Shown: positions 1 to 8,680, numbered from the stretch's first letter. The stretch: DNA of 64,000 nt from Aliiroseovarius sp. PrR006 (GCF_010500215.1 NZ_JAAGOY010000004.1:1612001-1676000); one strand, 5' to 3'. Numbers and translations: made by a program. Notes: generated by a model not told the origin, from the letters alone.

Positions 1-46
1 CCATCAGCTCGATCAGGTTCTCGATATCGCGCGGTGCTTCTGACAT
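1..46 (-). CDS. recR: Recombination protein RecR, N-terminal fragment
   Basis: Only the first 15 codons lie in the window; the rest runs off the left edge. The peptide begins MSEAPRDIENLIELM, which resembles the N-terminus of alphaproteobacterial RecR, part of the RecFOR recombination mediator that loads RecA. The ATG abuts the stop codon of the upstream ybaB-like gene, as in the conserved dnaX-ybaB-recR cluster. The identification rests as much on gene order as on the short peptide. Confidence 0.8.
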   Translation of the reverse strand, partial: MSEAPRDIENLIELM

Positions 47-391
47 TTAGAACGGCAGGTTCATGTCTTTGGGCAGGCCCAGCTCTTCCGTCAGACGCGA
101 CATTTCGCTTTCCGAACGCTGCGCCGCCTTGGCCTGAGCATCCTTGATCGCGGCAAGGATCAGATCCTCGACCACTTCTTTTTCATCCGGATTGAAGATG
201 GTCGGGTCGATGTCCAGACTGGTCAGAACGCCTTTTGCGGTAGCGGTCGCCTTGACCAACCCTGCGCCGCTTTCGCCAACCACAGTCATGGTCTCGAGGT
301 TTTCCTGCAGCTCGGCCATCTTGGCCTGCATTTCCTGCGCTTTCTTCATCATCCCGGCCATATCGCCGAGACCGCCCAGTCCTTTGAACAT
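47..391 (-). CDS. ybaB: YbaB/EbfC nucleoid-associated protein
   Basis: This 114-residue protein has the YbaB/EbfC family size and layout: a Met/Gly-rich N-terminus with MMKKAQEMQAKMAELQ (a helical, coiled-coil segment at about residues 14-35), then a beta-rich centre containing GLVKATATAKG. Family members form dimers that bind DNA without strict sequence specificity. AGGAG lies 6 nt before the ATG. It is transcribed with dnaX, 66 bp upstream, and its stop is directly followed by the recR start, so the three genes probably form one operon. Confidence 0.93.
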   Translation of the reverse strand: MFKGLGGLGDMAGMMKKAQEMQAKMAELQENLETMTVVGESGAGLVKATATAKGVLTSLDIDPTIFNPDEKEVVEDLILAAIKDAQAKAAQRSESEMSRLTEELGLPKDMNLPF

Positions 392-457
392 GTGATGCTC
401 CTGTTATGTCACTTGAGGATTAGATACGGGCGGCGCGCCTATGATACAAGGTCGCGC

Positions 458-2218
458 TTAGTCTTCCTCGAACGGATCCCATTCGTCTTCGACCTCGGCC
501 AGACCTTCCTCGGCGGCCTCCTGCACCATATCCTCAGCGGAACGAATTTCGGTGATACGGGCCTTTGGGAAGGCGGCGATCACGGCCTGCACCAACGGAT
601 GCGCCTTGGCCTCTTCCTCCAGCGCCAGCTTCTCGCCATCGCGGGTTTCGGTGATGGTCGGCGCCTCGCAGCCATTCACCAGTGTCACGCCCCAACGCAC
701 GCCGGTCCAGCCATGCAGGCGCTGTGCCAGACGCGCAGCCAAATCCTGCGGCGCGTTGTCGGACGGCGTAAACTCGATCCGTCCCGGCTGGTATGCGGCC
801 AAACGCACTCCGCCTTCAACCTCGACCAACAGCTTCACATCGCGGTTGATGCGGATCAGCTCGACCACATCCTCGAACCGCGCATAGCGGGCCAGAGAGG
901 TTTCGGCATCTGCCGCCACGGCCAAAGCGGTGGCCCCGCCACCCGGTCCCGAAGGCATAGATTGCGTCGACATGGCCGGCGCACCCATTGGTGCGCCATT
1001 GCCCGCAGGCATCCCGCCGCCACCACCCGGCCCAGTTGGCGGTGTCGGCGTATCTTTCAGCTTACGCACCAGCTCTTCAGGCGAGGGTAGATCGGCCACA
1101 TGGGTCAGACGAATGACTGCCATTTCCGCCGCCATCATCGCGTTTGGTGCACGGCCCACTTCCTCGATCGAGGTCAGAAGCATCTGCCACATCCGGGCAA
1201 GGACGCGCATCGGCAAAGCCTGTGCCATCTGCTGCCCGCGCGTACGTTCGTCGGGGGACACGGTCGGATCCTCGACCGCTTCCGGCGTGATCTTGATGAT
1301 ACTGACCCAGTGCGAGACCTCGGCCAGATCGCGCAGCACCGCCATCGGGTCGGCCCCATCCGCATATTGCGCGCCCAACTCGGTCAGCGCGCCTGCGGCG
1401 TCGCCCTTCAGGATCATGTCAAACAGGTCCAGAACCCGGCCACGGTCTGCCAAGCCAAGCATCGCGCGCACTTGATCGGCGGTGGTTTCACCTGCGCCAT
1501 GCGAAATCGCCTGATCGAGCAAAGACTGCGCATCACGCGCAGACCCCTCGGCCGCCCGCGTGATCAGGGCCAGAGCGTCATCTGCAATCTCGGCCCCTTC
1601 GGCATCGGCGATCCGGCGCAGCATGGCCAGCATGTCTTCAGGCTCAATCCGGCGCAGGTCAAAGCGCTGACAACGCGACAGCACCGTCACTGGAACCTTG
1701 CGAATTTCAGTCGTCGCGAAGATGAATTTCACGTGCGCGGGCGGCTCTTCCAGCGTCTTCAACAGCGCGTTGAACGCACTGGTCGACAGCATGTGAACCT
1801 CATCGATGATGTAGATCTTGTAGCGCGCCGAAGCCGCCCGATAATGCACGCTTTCAATGATCTCGCGAATGTCGCCAACCCCGGTGCGGGATGCGGCGTC
1901 CATCTCCATCACATCCACGTGGCGACCTTCGGCAATCGCCACACAGTGCTCACACTCGCCACATGGCTCGACCGTCGGGCCACCCTGCCCGTCCGGGCCG
2001 ATGCAGTTCATCCCCTTGGCAATGATCCGCGCTGTGGTCGTCTTGCCGACCCCGCGAATGCCCGTCATCACAAAGGCTTGCGCAATCCGGTCCGCCTCGA
2101 ACGCGTTTTTCAGCGTGCGAACCATCGCCCCTTGCCCAACCAGATCGGCGAAGGTTTCGGGGCGGTATTTGCGCGCCAGAACCTGATAGGCGGGGGCGTC
2201 GGATTGCGTGTCGGTCAT
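458..2218 (-). CDS. dnaX: DNA polymerase III subunit gamma/tau
   Basis: This 586-residue AAA+ clamp-loader ATPase loads the sliding clamp during replication. It shows Walker A GIRGVGKT at residues 53-60, zinc-binding cysteines C72, C86, C89 and C92, Walker B with D139-E140, and the SRC arginine-finger motif at 181-183. A Gly/Pro/Met-rich low-complexity linker at about 389-430 separates the ATPase core from the tau-specific C-terminal part that contacts polymerase and helicase. AAGG lies 6 nt before the ATG. I saw no convincing A-rich slippery site, so nothing shows that a short gamma form is made by frameshifting. First gene of the dnaX-ybaB-recR cluster. Confidence 0.97.
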   Translation of the reverse strand: MTDTQSDAPAYQVLARKYRPETFADLVGQGAMVRTLKNAFEADRIAQAFVMTGIRGVGKTTTARIIAKGMNCIGPDGQGGPTVEPCGECEHCVAIAEGRHVDVMEMDAASRTGVGDIREIIESVHYRAASARYKIYIIDEVHMLSTSAFNALLKTLEEPPAHVKFIFATTEIRKVPVTVLSRCQRFDLRRIEPEDMLAMLRRIADAEGAEIADDALALITRAAEGSARDAQSLLDQAISHGAGETTADQVRAMLGLADRGRVLDLFDMILKGDAAGALTELGAQYADGADPMAVLRDLAEVSHWVSIIKITPEAVEDPTVSPDERTRGQQMAQALPMRVLARMWQMLLTSIEEVGRAPNAMMAAEMAVIRLTHVADLPSPEELVRKLKDTPTPPTGPGGGGGMPAGNGAPMGAPAMSTQSMPSGPGGGATALAVAADAETSLARYARFEDVVELIRINRDVKLLVEVEGGVRLAAYQPGRIEFTPSDNAPQDLAARLAQRLHGWTGVRWGVTLVNGCEAPTITETRDGEKLALEEEAKAHPLVQAVIAAFPKARITEIRSAEDMVQEAAEEGLAEVEDEWDPFEED

Positions 2219-2320
2219 GGAATGCCTTCGGGCCGGATTCGTATCTGGGCCAGACTATGCGGCCAAAGCCGCGCCGTCCACCGAAAGCCAATTGGCGGAT
2301 CCCATTCCGCGTGCTACGCC

Positions 2321-2812
2321 ATGCGCATGGATCCACTCTTTCCCATCGCACAGCTGCCCGCAGGCAACGGAACCCTTGGCATCTGCCCACTGCCCGGCCG
2401 CAGTGGGGATTACCGCGAAGACCTTGAGGCGCTGCTTGAATGGGCGCCCGACATGGTGCTGACCATGACCACCACGCGCGAGATGGACAGCTTTGGCGCT
2501 GCCGATTTGGGCCGAGACCTGACAAAGGCGAATGTCATCTGGCATCACCTCCCCATTCAGGATTTCGGCGCCCCCACCGCGAAGATCATCGCCAGTTGGC
2601 ACGACATATCCCCCACCACCCACCGCATCCTCGCCCAAGGCGGCAAAGTGCTGGCTCATTGCAAGGGTGGCTGCGGACGGTCCGGCATGATGCTTCTGCG
2701 CATCCTCTGCGAAACCGGGGTAGAGCCCGCCACAGCCCTCTCCCGCCTACGCGCGGCCCGCCCCTGCGCTGTCGAAACCGACGCACAGAAAGACTGGGCC
2801 AGCAGCCCCTAA
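2321..2812 (+). CDS. Cysteine-based phosphatase, dual-specificity type
   Basis: The roughly 163-residue protein carries the phosphatase signature HCKGGCGRS (H-C-x5-R-S), with the nucleophilic Cys and phosphate-binding Arg in place. An upstream HLPIQDFGAP segment supplies a likely general-acid Asp, as in KAP/CDKN3-like small phosphatases. The substrate is unknown. The frame stays open far upstream, antisense to dnaX, so the start is uncertain: ATG at 2321 or at 2327 are the reasonable choices, and neither has a clear ribosome binding site. It is divergent from dnaX and convergent with rsgA, with a hairpin repeat between the two stops. Confidence 0.78.
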   Translation: MRMDPLFPIAQLPAGNGTLGICPLPGRSGDYREDLEALLEWAPDMVLTMTTTREMDSFGAADLGRDLTKANVIWHHLPIQDFGAPTAKIIASWHDISPTTHRILAQGGKVLAHCKGGCGRSGMMLLRILCETGVEPATALSRLRAARPCAVETDAQKDWASSP

Positions 2813-2814
2813 CC

Positions 2815-2910
2815 CGCATTTTCTTGTCCTAAATATCCTGGGGGAATGTGAAAGCCCGCAGGGATTTCACAGGGGGCAACGCCCCTCAGGCTCGCGAAGC
2901 GAGCTACCGA
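2815..2910 (-). repeat. Dispersed stacked-hairpin intergenic element, copy A
   Basis: Read on the minus strand, it contains hairpin 1 (GCTCGC-GAA-GCGAGC), hairpin 2 (AGGGGC-GTT-GCCCCT), hairpin 3 (GTGAAA...TTTCAC), then CCCAGGATATTT and ACAAGAAAATGCG. The same order occurs at 20309-20392 and, without hairpin 1, at 24331-24390. The rsgA stop codon TAG lies inside the left end of this copy. It sits between convergent genes and could act in termination or mRNA 3'-end stability (inference). Confidence 0.75.
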
Positions 2911-3935
2911 CCCTTGCGGTGCTTCGTGCCCTTCACGACACCTTTCACCATCTTCGAGAACTTCTTTTCCCGCGACCGCGACTGCGCCACGGTTTCCGAG
3001 TTCTTCTTCTCGCCCTTGCGCAGCTTCAGCCAGCGGTCCAGACGTTCCAGATCCAACTCGCCCGCTGCAATTGCGGCCTGCACAGCACAGCCCGGCTCGG
3101 TTTCATGGGCACAATCGGAAAAGCGGCACTGGGCTTCCAGCTCGGCCAGATCGTCGAACACGTTGTCGATGCCATCGCGGGTGTCGATCAGACGCAGGGC
3201 ACGCATGCCCGGCATGTCGATGATCCAACCGCCTTGCAACATCGGCCGCATCGAGCGCGCAGTGGTCACGTGACGACCCTTGGCGTCATCCTCGCGGATC
3301 CCTCCAGTGGCCGCATCCCCGCCGGTCAGCGCGTTGGTCAGCGTGGTTTTTCCCACTCCGGAAGAGCCGATAAAGGCAGCGGTTTGCGGGGCTTTGCACC
3401 ACGCAGCAACCGCAGCCGCGCTTTCGGGATCGCGCGCGTTCACTGTCAAGATCGTCAGCATCGGATCCAGCGCCTGTGCCTCGCGCTCGTATTCGCGCGG
3501 GTCATCGCAGAGGTCGGCCTTGGTCAGCACCAGAACCGGATAGCACCCGGCCTCGTGCGCCAGCGCCAGAAAGCGCTCCAACCGCGCGACGTTGAAGTCG
3601 TCGTTGCACGAGGTCACGATGAACAGCGTGTCCACATTCGCAGCGATCAGCTGCACATGTGCATCCGTCCCCGCGCCGCGCCGTTGCAGCAGCGAGCGGC
3701 GATCTAGAATATGCTGAATGCGCATCTCTGGGTCCGCCAGAACCCAGTCGCCCACCGCCAGCTCCCCCGCCGAGAACTTCGGTGTGGTCAGCGTGACAGC
3801 GCCACCCTCGCCAAGCGCAGACATCTGCGCACGGTGGATTTCGGTCAGCCGGAAGGGGGTCAGCGTGTCCGGATGTTCGGCGCGTTCCTGTTCAAGCACA
3901 GGCGACCAGCCGAGTTCCACAAGCGCATGCGTCAT
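2904..3935 (-). CDS. rsgA: Ribosome small-subunit GTPase RsgA
   Basis: This 343-residue circularly permuted GTPase acts in 30S subunit maturation. The permuted motif order is visible: G4 TKAD at 138-141, then G1 GSSGVGKTT at 190-198, then G3 DMPG at 240-243. A zinc-binding knuckle follows with C270, C275, H277 and C283. The N-terminal OB-fold part covers about residues 30-95, and the C-terminal tail is strongly basic. It is monocistronic as far as visible, and its stop codon falls in hairpin repeat copy A. The SRP RNA gene lies upstream on the same strand. Confidence 0.95.
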   Translation of the reverse strand: MTHALVELGWSPVLEQERAEHPDTLTPFRLTEIHRAQMSALGEGGAVTLTTPKFSAGELAVGDWVLADPEMRIQHILDRRSLLQRRGAGTDAHVQLIAANVDTLFIVTSCNDDFNVARLERFLALAHEAGCYPVLVLTKADLCDDPREYEREAQALDPMLTILTVNARDPESAAAVAAWCKAPQTAAFIGSSGVGKTTLTNALTGGDAATGGIREDDAKGRHVTTARSMRPMLQGGWIIDMPGMRALRLIDTRDGIDNVFDDLAELEAQCRFSDCAHETEPGCAVQAAIAAGELDLERLDRWLKLRKGEKKNSETVAQSRSREKKFSKMVKGVVKGTKHRKGR

Positions 3936-4033
3936 TGGGCATCCTGATGGGCCGGAACAACACGCATGAAAACACTCCGTTCAAATGCGTGGCGAAATTG
4001 GGGGATCGCCGCGCGGGCTTTGGGCCGACCAAG

Positions 4034-4125
4034 TGAAACCGTGTTTCATGTGTCGGGAAGTTCATTGTCCCTCTCGGCGAAACACGTTTCGCCTGTCGGG
4101 GTTTCAAATCCTGCGGATTTGAAAC
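4034..4125. repeat. Three GAAAC/GTTTC hairpins next to the SRP RNA
   Basis: Three perfect inverted repeats follow each other: TGAAAC-CGT-GTTTCA at 4034-4048, GGCGAAAC-AC-GTTTCGCC at 4076-4093, and GTTTCAAATCC-TGC-GGATTTGAAAC at 4101-4125 (11-bp arms). On the minus strand they lie just 3' of the SRP RNA, with no strong T-run, so they are not textbook terminators. The core AAATCC(C)TGCGG also appears in hairpin 3 of repeat copy A, which suggests related elements. They may protect or define the 3' end of the RNA (inference). Confidence 0.6.
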
Positions 4126-4127
4126 TT

Positions 4128-4226
4128 GGTGAGAGGCTGAACACGACCCAGACGGGGCTCGTTGTGGCTGCTTCCTTCCGGACCTGACCAGATTGGCGAG
4201 GCGCCTACCCGCGCCAACCTCTCGCC
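4128..4226 (-). ncRNA. ffs: Small bacterial signal recognition particle RNA (4.5S)
   Basis: The minus strand holds the near-invariant domain IV core GGTCAGGTCCGGAAGGAAGC followed by AGCC, the Ffh-binding tetraloop stem of SRP RNA. The 5' end GGCGAGAGG can pair with the 3' end CCTCTCACC to close a hairpin of about 99 nt, the usual size of the small bacterial SRP RNA. It pairs with Ffh for cotranslational membrane targeting. The ends are set from the terminal pairing and could be off by a few bases. Confidence 0.93.
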
Positions 4227-4229
4227 TTC

Positions 4230-4258
4230 CATATATGAGGCTGCGCTGAGGGATGCAA
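4230..4258 (-). promoter_or_regulatory. Sigma70-type promoter of the SRP RNA gene
   Basis: On the minus strand TTGCAT (4258-4253) is followed after exactly 17 nt by TATATG (4235-4230), a few bases before the SRP RNA 5' end. The -35 box lies just downstream of the cpdB-like stop codon. The match and spacing are good, but no start site has been measured. Confidence 0.6.
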
Positions 4259-4261
4259 GCC

Positions 4262-6091
4262 TCAGAGCGGCAGCTCGTAGCAGGTAAATCCACGGTCATC
4301 ACACGCGGTCCGTTCGTTTAACTGCAGCCACGGATACTCCTGGACGACGTCACGCCCCTTTGGCGAAGATCGAAACCAGACCGAAGCCCCGGCAATCGGC
4401 TCGAACTGCCAGGTCGGAGCGACATCAAGCCTGATACGGTCTTGATTGGCGACATAATCCGTCAACAGCTCGCGAATCTCGATGGGTACAACAGGAAGAA
4501 TGTCTTCGGGTGCGGGGATCGGATAGTTCCCCCCACCCAGAACGCGATAATCCGTCGTTGCCAGAAGAAACTGGTCGTCATCCTGTACCGAGCGCCCTTC
4601 GTGGCGCAACGACCTGAGACGCCCCGCGTCGGCCGTGCGCAAGGCCCCTGCTGGCGAAAAGCGCGCGGGCTGGCTCAGATCGACCTGATAGGTCAGGCCA
4701 AGAACACTTTCGTGGATATAGCCGGGCACGCCATCATCTTTCAGCTGAACCGCCCCTTGCCCCGGCAAAACTTGGTTGAAGATACTGCACGACCGCTCAA
4801 GCCAGTTGCGCAAAAACGCGCCGGTCACCTTCACCAAAGCAAAGCTGTTAGGAAACATATAGAGGTCTGCCAAGGATCGCTGCGTCATCGTTCCGGCGCT
4901 CAAGGCCGTGTAGTAGTCAGGCCCGCCAAACCCGCCCGACTTGAAGGCCGCACTGGCGGCGAGAAGCGGTAGGTCGGGCAGGTCCAGCGCCTCTTGGACC
5001 AAGCGGGCATGGTCCAACATGGCATGTTGTACCAGCCGCGTCGCGCTGTCTGCGCCGACAAGGGTGAAATAGTTATTCAGTGGTTGAACGGTTTTCCCAA
5101 CCCGTGCCTGCATCGCGGCGCGTGTGGCGTCGTGAAGATCAGAAAACAGCGTTTCGATGGTGCTTTTCGTCGGCGCTTCATCGCCGGGGTCGTCCGACAC
5201 CGCCCGCAAACTGGCGGCCCCATGACACAGGCCCCACTGCCCATCGAGACAGACCATCGACAGGTCAATCACCCCCAGATGAGACCCCCAAAACCCCGGC
5301 ATGACCGTGGGAACGCCATTCAGAACACCGTCAGCCTCGGCCTCTTCAGCGGGGAATACCTGATGCGTATGCCCTCCGATCAATGCGTCAATCCCCGGAA
5401 CAGTCGAAAGGGGGTACAGCACGTTTTCCATATCCGCGCGGTGTGCCTTGGCCCCCATCCCGCTATGGGCAAGCGCGATGATCACATCCGCACCTTCCGC
5501 TTTCATCTGCGGCACATAGTGACGCGCCGCATCCAGAATATCGGTCGTGTCAATCTGCGCCTGATGAAGCGAGTTCGGTGGCAGGAAGCCAATGACGCCA
5601 ATCGTCAGCATCTGCACACCGCCCTGATCGTCTTTGACCTGCCTGCGCAGCAAAACATACGGGACAATCCCCGCACCCTTTGGCAATTCGGCATTCGCCG
5701 TCAGCACCGGGAACTCAGCCCCGCGAATAGCCCGCAAGACGGCATCCCGCCCCTGATCGAAATCATGGTTGCCAAGGTTCATGGCATCATAGTTCAGGTG
5801 GTTCATGGCGCGGATCATGGGATGTACCGGGTCGCTGTCCACATTGGGCAGACGCTCCCCCAGCGCCGAGCCGTAAAGGCTGTCGCCATTATCCAGCAAT
5901 ATCACGTTAGCCGCTTCGCCGCGAGCGTCGTCGATCAGTTGCGCCGTGCGTGACAGCCCCCACCCGCTGACAGACCGGTCCGCGTGATAGTCATAGGGCA
6001 GGATATTCATGTGCAAATCAGTGGTTGCCAAGATCCGCAAGCTTACACGAACACCTTGATCCGAAACTGGATTTTGAACGAAGTGCCTCAT
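4262..6091 (-). CDS. 2',3'-cyclic-nucleotide phosphodiesterase / nucleotidase (CpdB-like)
   Basis: The protein has an N-terminal calcineurin-like metallophosphatase domain with TTDLH (D25, H27), DNGDS (from D67), GNHD (107-110), an AHSG motif and GGHTH, followed by a 5'-nucleotidase C-terminal domain. Such enzymes hydrolyse 2',3'-cyclic nucleotides and 3'-nucleotides for phosphate and nucleoside salvage. The frame opens at a GTG at 6133, but ATG 6091 (MRHFVQ) has AAAGGA 12 nt upstream and fits the short N-termini I recall for relatives. With either start I see no signal peptide, which is unusual because CpdB is normally periplasmic. Confidence 0.88.
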   Translation of the reverse strand: MRHFVQNPVSDQGVRVSLRILATTDLHMNILPYDYHADRSVSGWGLSRTAQLIDDARGEAANVILLDNGDSLYGSALGERLPNVDSDPVHPMIRAMNHLNYDAMNLGNHDFDQGRDAVLRAIRGAEFPVLTANAELPKGAGIVPYVLLRRQVKDDQGGVQMLTIGVIGFLPPNSLHQAQIDTTDILDAARHYVPQMKAEGADVIIALAHSGMGAKAHRADMENVLYPLSTVPGIDALIGGHTHQVFPAEEAEADGVLNGVPTVMPGFWGSHLGVIDLSMVCLDGQWGLCHGAASLRAVSDDPGDEAPTKSTIETLFSDLHDATRAAMQARVGKTVQPLNNYFTLVGADSATRLVQHAMLDHARLVQEALDLPDLPLLAASAAFKSGGFGGPDYYTALSAGTMTQRSLADLYMFPNSFALVKVTGAFLRNWLERSCSIFNQVLPGQGAVQLKDDGVPGYIHESVLGLTYQVDLSQPARFSPAGALRTADAGRLRSLRHEGRSVQDDDQFLLATTDYRVLGGGNYPIPAPEDILPVVPIEIRELLTDYVANQDRIRLDVAPTWQFEPIAGASVWFRSSPKGRDVVQEYPWLQLNERTACDDRGFTCYELPL

Positions 6092-6275
6092 CCCCTCGCC
6101 ATTTCCTTTCCCTTGATCACTTTGCAAGATCACCTTCTGGATGTTTATGTATTTTCAATTCTCGCTAATGTTGCATGATGTCAATTTAATGACCCGATAA
6201 CGGCAAGATTCCAAACTGGACAGCCGGGTCGTCTCTGATAGCGTGCGCGCCACCATACCAACGCAGGACAGCCTC

Positions 6276-7238
6276 ATGAAAATCGCCGAACAGGTCACGT
6301 TTGCAGCTGGCAATTTGAACCGGGATGCCGAAAGCCGTGCAAAACCGGAAAAGCTTGCAGAGCTGGCGCAAACCGCGCAGCTATTGCCGCTGTGGCGCGG
6401 GAAAATCCTGCTAAAGCCCGAGGGCGAGGGCTGGGATCTGGCCTATCTGACCCAAGACACGCTTCCCGCCGATTTCGAGGCTACCCCGCGTGTCTATCTT
6501 GGCCTTCAGAATGATGTGCCGCTGTTTGCCTTGGATGTTTCACGGTGGGAGCCCGAAGACGCCCTGCCAGACGCGACACAGTTCGTAGATCGCAGCATTC
6601 AGACGCATCCAGATCTGCCAAAGGATTTTGGCTTTGCCGAGCTGCGCGCGACGATGGCGGGGCTAACCCCCGACGAGGCCGAAGTCGCCGCCACCGCGCG
6701 GTCGATCCTTGAATGGCACCGCATCCACGGGTTCTGCGCCAATTGCGGCGCGAAAACGCGCGTTGCAATGGCGGGTTGGCAACGTGATTGCGACGCCTGC
6801 GGTCGGTCGCATTTTCCGCGCACCGATCCGGTGGTGATCATGCTGATCACGCATGGCAACTCGGTTCTGGTTGGGCGCGGGATCGGGTGGCCCGAGGACA
6901 TGTATTCCCTTCTGGCGGGGTTCGTGGAACCCGGCGAAACCATCGAAGCGGCTACGCGGCGCGAAGTTTTCGAAGAATCAGGCGTGCGCGTTGGGCCGGT
7001 TGGCTATCTGGCGTCTCAGCCCTGGCCTTATCCATCCTCGCTGATGGTCGGCACCTGGGGGCATGCGACCACCAGCGAGATCAAGCTGGACCCGGCCGAA
7101 CTGGCCGACGCCCTTTGGATCACGCGCGAGGACATGCTGGATATCTTTGCCGGTCGCAATCCCGCAATCAAACCCGCCAGAAAAGGTGCAATTGCGCATT
7201 TTCTAATGCAGAACTGGCTTGCAGATCGGTTGGACTAA
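6276..7238 (+). CDS. nudC: NADH pyrophosphatase / NAD-cap decapping enzyme NudC
   Basis: This 320-residue Nudix hydrolase cleaves NAD(H) and, in characterised relatives, removes NAD caps from RNA. A zinc ribbon is formed by C154, C157, C172 and C175, and the Nudix box starts at about G215 (GFVEPGETIE...REVFEESG). The diagnostic SQPWP motif follows at 247-251, the NudC-specific signature downstream of the Nudix box. The start ATG 6276 is chosen because AGGA lies 7 nt upstream. The N-terminal domain (about 1-140) is the usual less conserved NudC part. The next gene follows after 39 bp in the same direction. Confidence 0.95.
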   Translation: MKIAEQVTFAAGNLNRDAESRAKPEKLAELAQTAQLLPLWRGKILLKPEGEGWDLAYLTQDTLPADFEATPRVYLGLQNDVPLFALDVSRWEPEDALPDATQFVDRSIQTHPDLPKDFGFAELRATMAGLTPDEAEVAATARSILEWHRIHGFCANCGAKTRVAMAGWQRDCDACGRSHFPRTDPVVIMLITHGNSVLVGRGIGWPEDMYSLLAGFVEPGETIEAATRREVFEESGVRVGPVGYLASQPWPYPSSLMVGTWGHATTSEIKLDPAELADALWITREDMLDIFAGRNPAIKPARKGAIAHFLMQNWLADRLD

Positions 7239-7277
7239 CCTCATTTTCACCCCAGACGCGAACAGCAGGAGCGATTG

Positions 7278-7739
7278 ATGAAGATCAAGACCCATGAAGA
7301 CATCGAGGCCACAATCGATCAGGTGTTCGACGCCGTCACCGATTTCGAAAGCTTCGAACTTGCCGCTTTGCGCCGTGGGGCCGAGGTCCGTCGGGTTGAT
7401 TCTCTGCCCCAACCCGGTCAGGGCATGAGCTGGCAGGCCAAATTTGCCCATCGTGGCCGTCAGCGGGTTGCCGATATCAACATAGAGCAGTTCGACCGCC
7501 CCAATTATCTAGGCATCTGGACGAAAATCTCGGGGATGACTGCCAACGTGGAAGTCGATCTCGTGCCCCTGTCCCGCACGCGCACACGCATGAGCCTGAG
7601 CGTCGACATGCGCCCCAAGACCATTCCGGCACGGCTTCTGATCCAGTCCTTGAAGCTGGCGCGCACGACGATGTTGCGTCGTTTCCGCAAGCGCGTGTCG
7701 GAATACGCGGCAACGATCGAAGCGCGCTACAGGGCCTGA
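7278..7739 (+). CDS. SRPBCC (START-like) family protein
   Basis: This 153-residue protein has the SRPBCC alternation of strands ending in a long C-terminal helix (LLIQSLKLARTTMLRRFRKR). The N-terminal segment THEDIEATIDQVFDAVTDFE is typical of polyketide-cyclase/START-like folds that bind hydrophobic ligands. AGGAG lies 6 nt before ATG 7278; a TTG one codon earlier is less likely. It is probably cotranscribed with nudC and convergent with pheA. The ligand and role are unknown. Confidence 0.75.
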   Translation: MKIKTHEDIEATIDQVFDAVTDFESFELAALRRGAEVRRVDSLPQPGQGMSWQAKFAHRGRQRVADINIEQFDRPNYLGIWTKISGMTANVEVDLVPLSRTRTRMSLSVDMRPKTIPARLLIQSLKLARTTMLRRFRKRVSEYAATIEARYRA

Positions 7740-7758
7740 CCGCGCCCGGGGCGTTCGC

Positions 7759-8592
7759 TTAATCGCGCGCCGGATCGCGGGGATAGACCCCAAGAATGTC
7801 CAGCGTCGAGGTGAAATAGGCCAGCTCTTCCAGAGCCAACTGAACGCCACGATCATCTGGGTGACCGTCGATGTCGGCATAAAATCGCGTCGCGTTGAAC
7901 GATCCGTCCACCATATAGCTTTCAAGCTTGGTCATGTTCACGCCGTTGGTCGCAAACCCGCCCATCGCCTTATAGAGCGCGGCGGGTATGTTGCGCACTT
8001 CGAAGACGAAGGTGGTGATCATGCCATGCTCGCCGCGCCGCTCCAAATTGGGTTCGCGGCCCATGATGACAAAGCGGGTGGTGTTGTGGCCGTGATCCTC
8101 GACATCCTCGGCCAACAGATCGAGCCCATAGATCTCGGCTGCCAGCGCAGAGGCAAGCACACCTTCACCCGGCGATTTGGTCTTTGCCAGATGCGCAGCC
8201 GCCCCGGCACTGTCTGCAGCCCCGACACCGCGCATGCCGTGCAACTTCAGGAAGTTTGCCGACTGGGGAAGCAACACGGGATGCGCGCGCACAAGCCGAA
8301 TATCTTCGATCTTCGCCTGCGGCAGCCCCATCAGGCTGATCCGAACCCGCACAAAAGCCTCGTCCAGAATGTGCAGCCCGCTTTCCGGCAACAGCCGGTG
8401 AATGTCCGCAACCCGACCGTAAGTGGTGTTCTCGATCGGCAACATGGCCTGATCCGCTTTCCCAGAGCGCACGGCCGCGATGACCTCGTCAAAGGATTCG
8501 CAGGGCATGGCTTCCATATACGGTCTAGCGGCCTGGCATGCCTCGTGGGAATAGGCGCCTGGCTCTCCCTGAAAGGCGATTCGGCTGGTCAT
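7759..8592 (-). CDS. pheA: Prephenate dehydratase
   Basis: This 277-residue monofunctional enzyme converts prephenate to phenylpyruvate in phenylalanine synthesis. The catalytic domain starts FQGEPGAYSHEA and carries the hallmark TTRF at 171-174. A C-terminal ACT domain from about residue 192 binds phenylalanine for feedback control; its segment TKLESYMV (221-228) stands where other enzymes have ESRP. No fused chorismate mutase is present, unlike E. coli PheA. It is divergent from cycM, with about 120 bp between. Confidence 0.95.
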   Translation of the reverse strand: MTSRIAFQGEPGAYSHEACQAARPYMEAMPCESFDEVIAAVRSGKADQAMLPIENTTYGRVADIHRLLPESGLHILDEAFVRVRISLMGLPQAKIEDIRLVRAHPVLLPQSANFLKLHGMRGVGAADSAGAAAHLAKTKSPGEGVLASALAAEIYGLDLLAEDVEDHGHNTTRFVIMGREPNLERRGEHGMITTFVFEVRNIPAALYKAMGGFATNGVNMTKLESYMVDGSFNATRFYADIDGHPDDRGVQLALEELAYFTSTLDILGVYPRDPARD

Positions 8593-8650
8593 TTTGCGGA
8601 CCCTCCCTGCGGGTTAGCGTTAAAGGACTATAAGTTGGGCGTCATATCGC

Positions 8651-8680
8651 TTGAAAAGACACAAGGGAAGCGGCTAGAAG
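8651..8680 (+). promoter_or_regulatory. Possible promoter of cycM
   Basis: TTGAAA at 8651-8656 is followed after 18 nt by TAGAAG at 8675-8680, about 30 bp before the cycM start. The boxes match sigma70 consensus at 5/6 and 4/6 positions. The call is tentative, as such matches also arise by chance. Confidence 0.3.

Noticed and set aside
458-2218. Programmed frameshift in dnaX
   Set aside because: I looked for an A-rich slippery heptamer with a downstream stem and saw none.
1100-2320. Long plus-strand open frame antisense to dnaX, continuous with the phosphatase gene
   Set aside because: It is a shadow of dnaX: the sequence is rich in Arg, His and Gln, has no recognisable domain, and only the part after 2321 looks like a protein.
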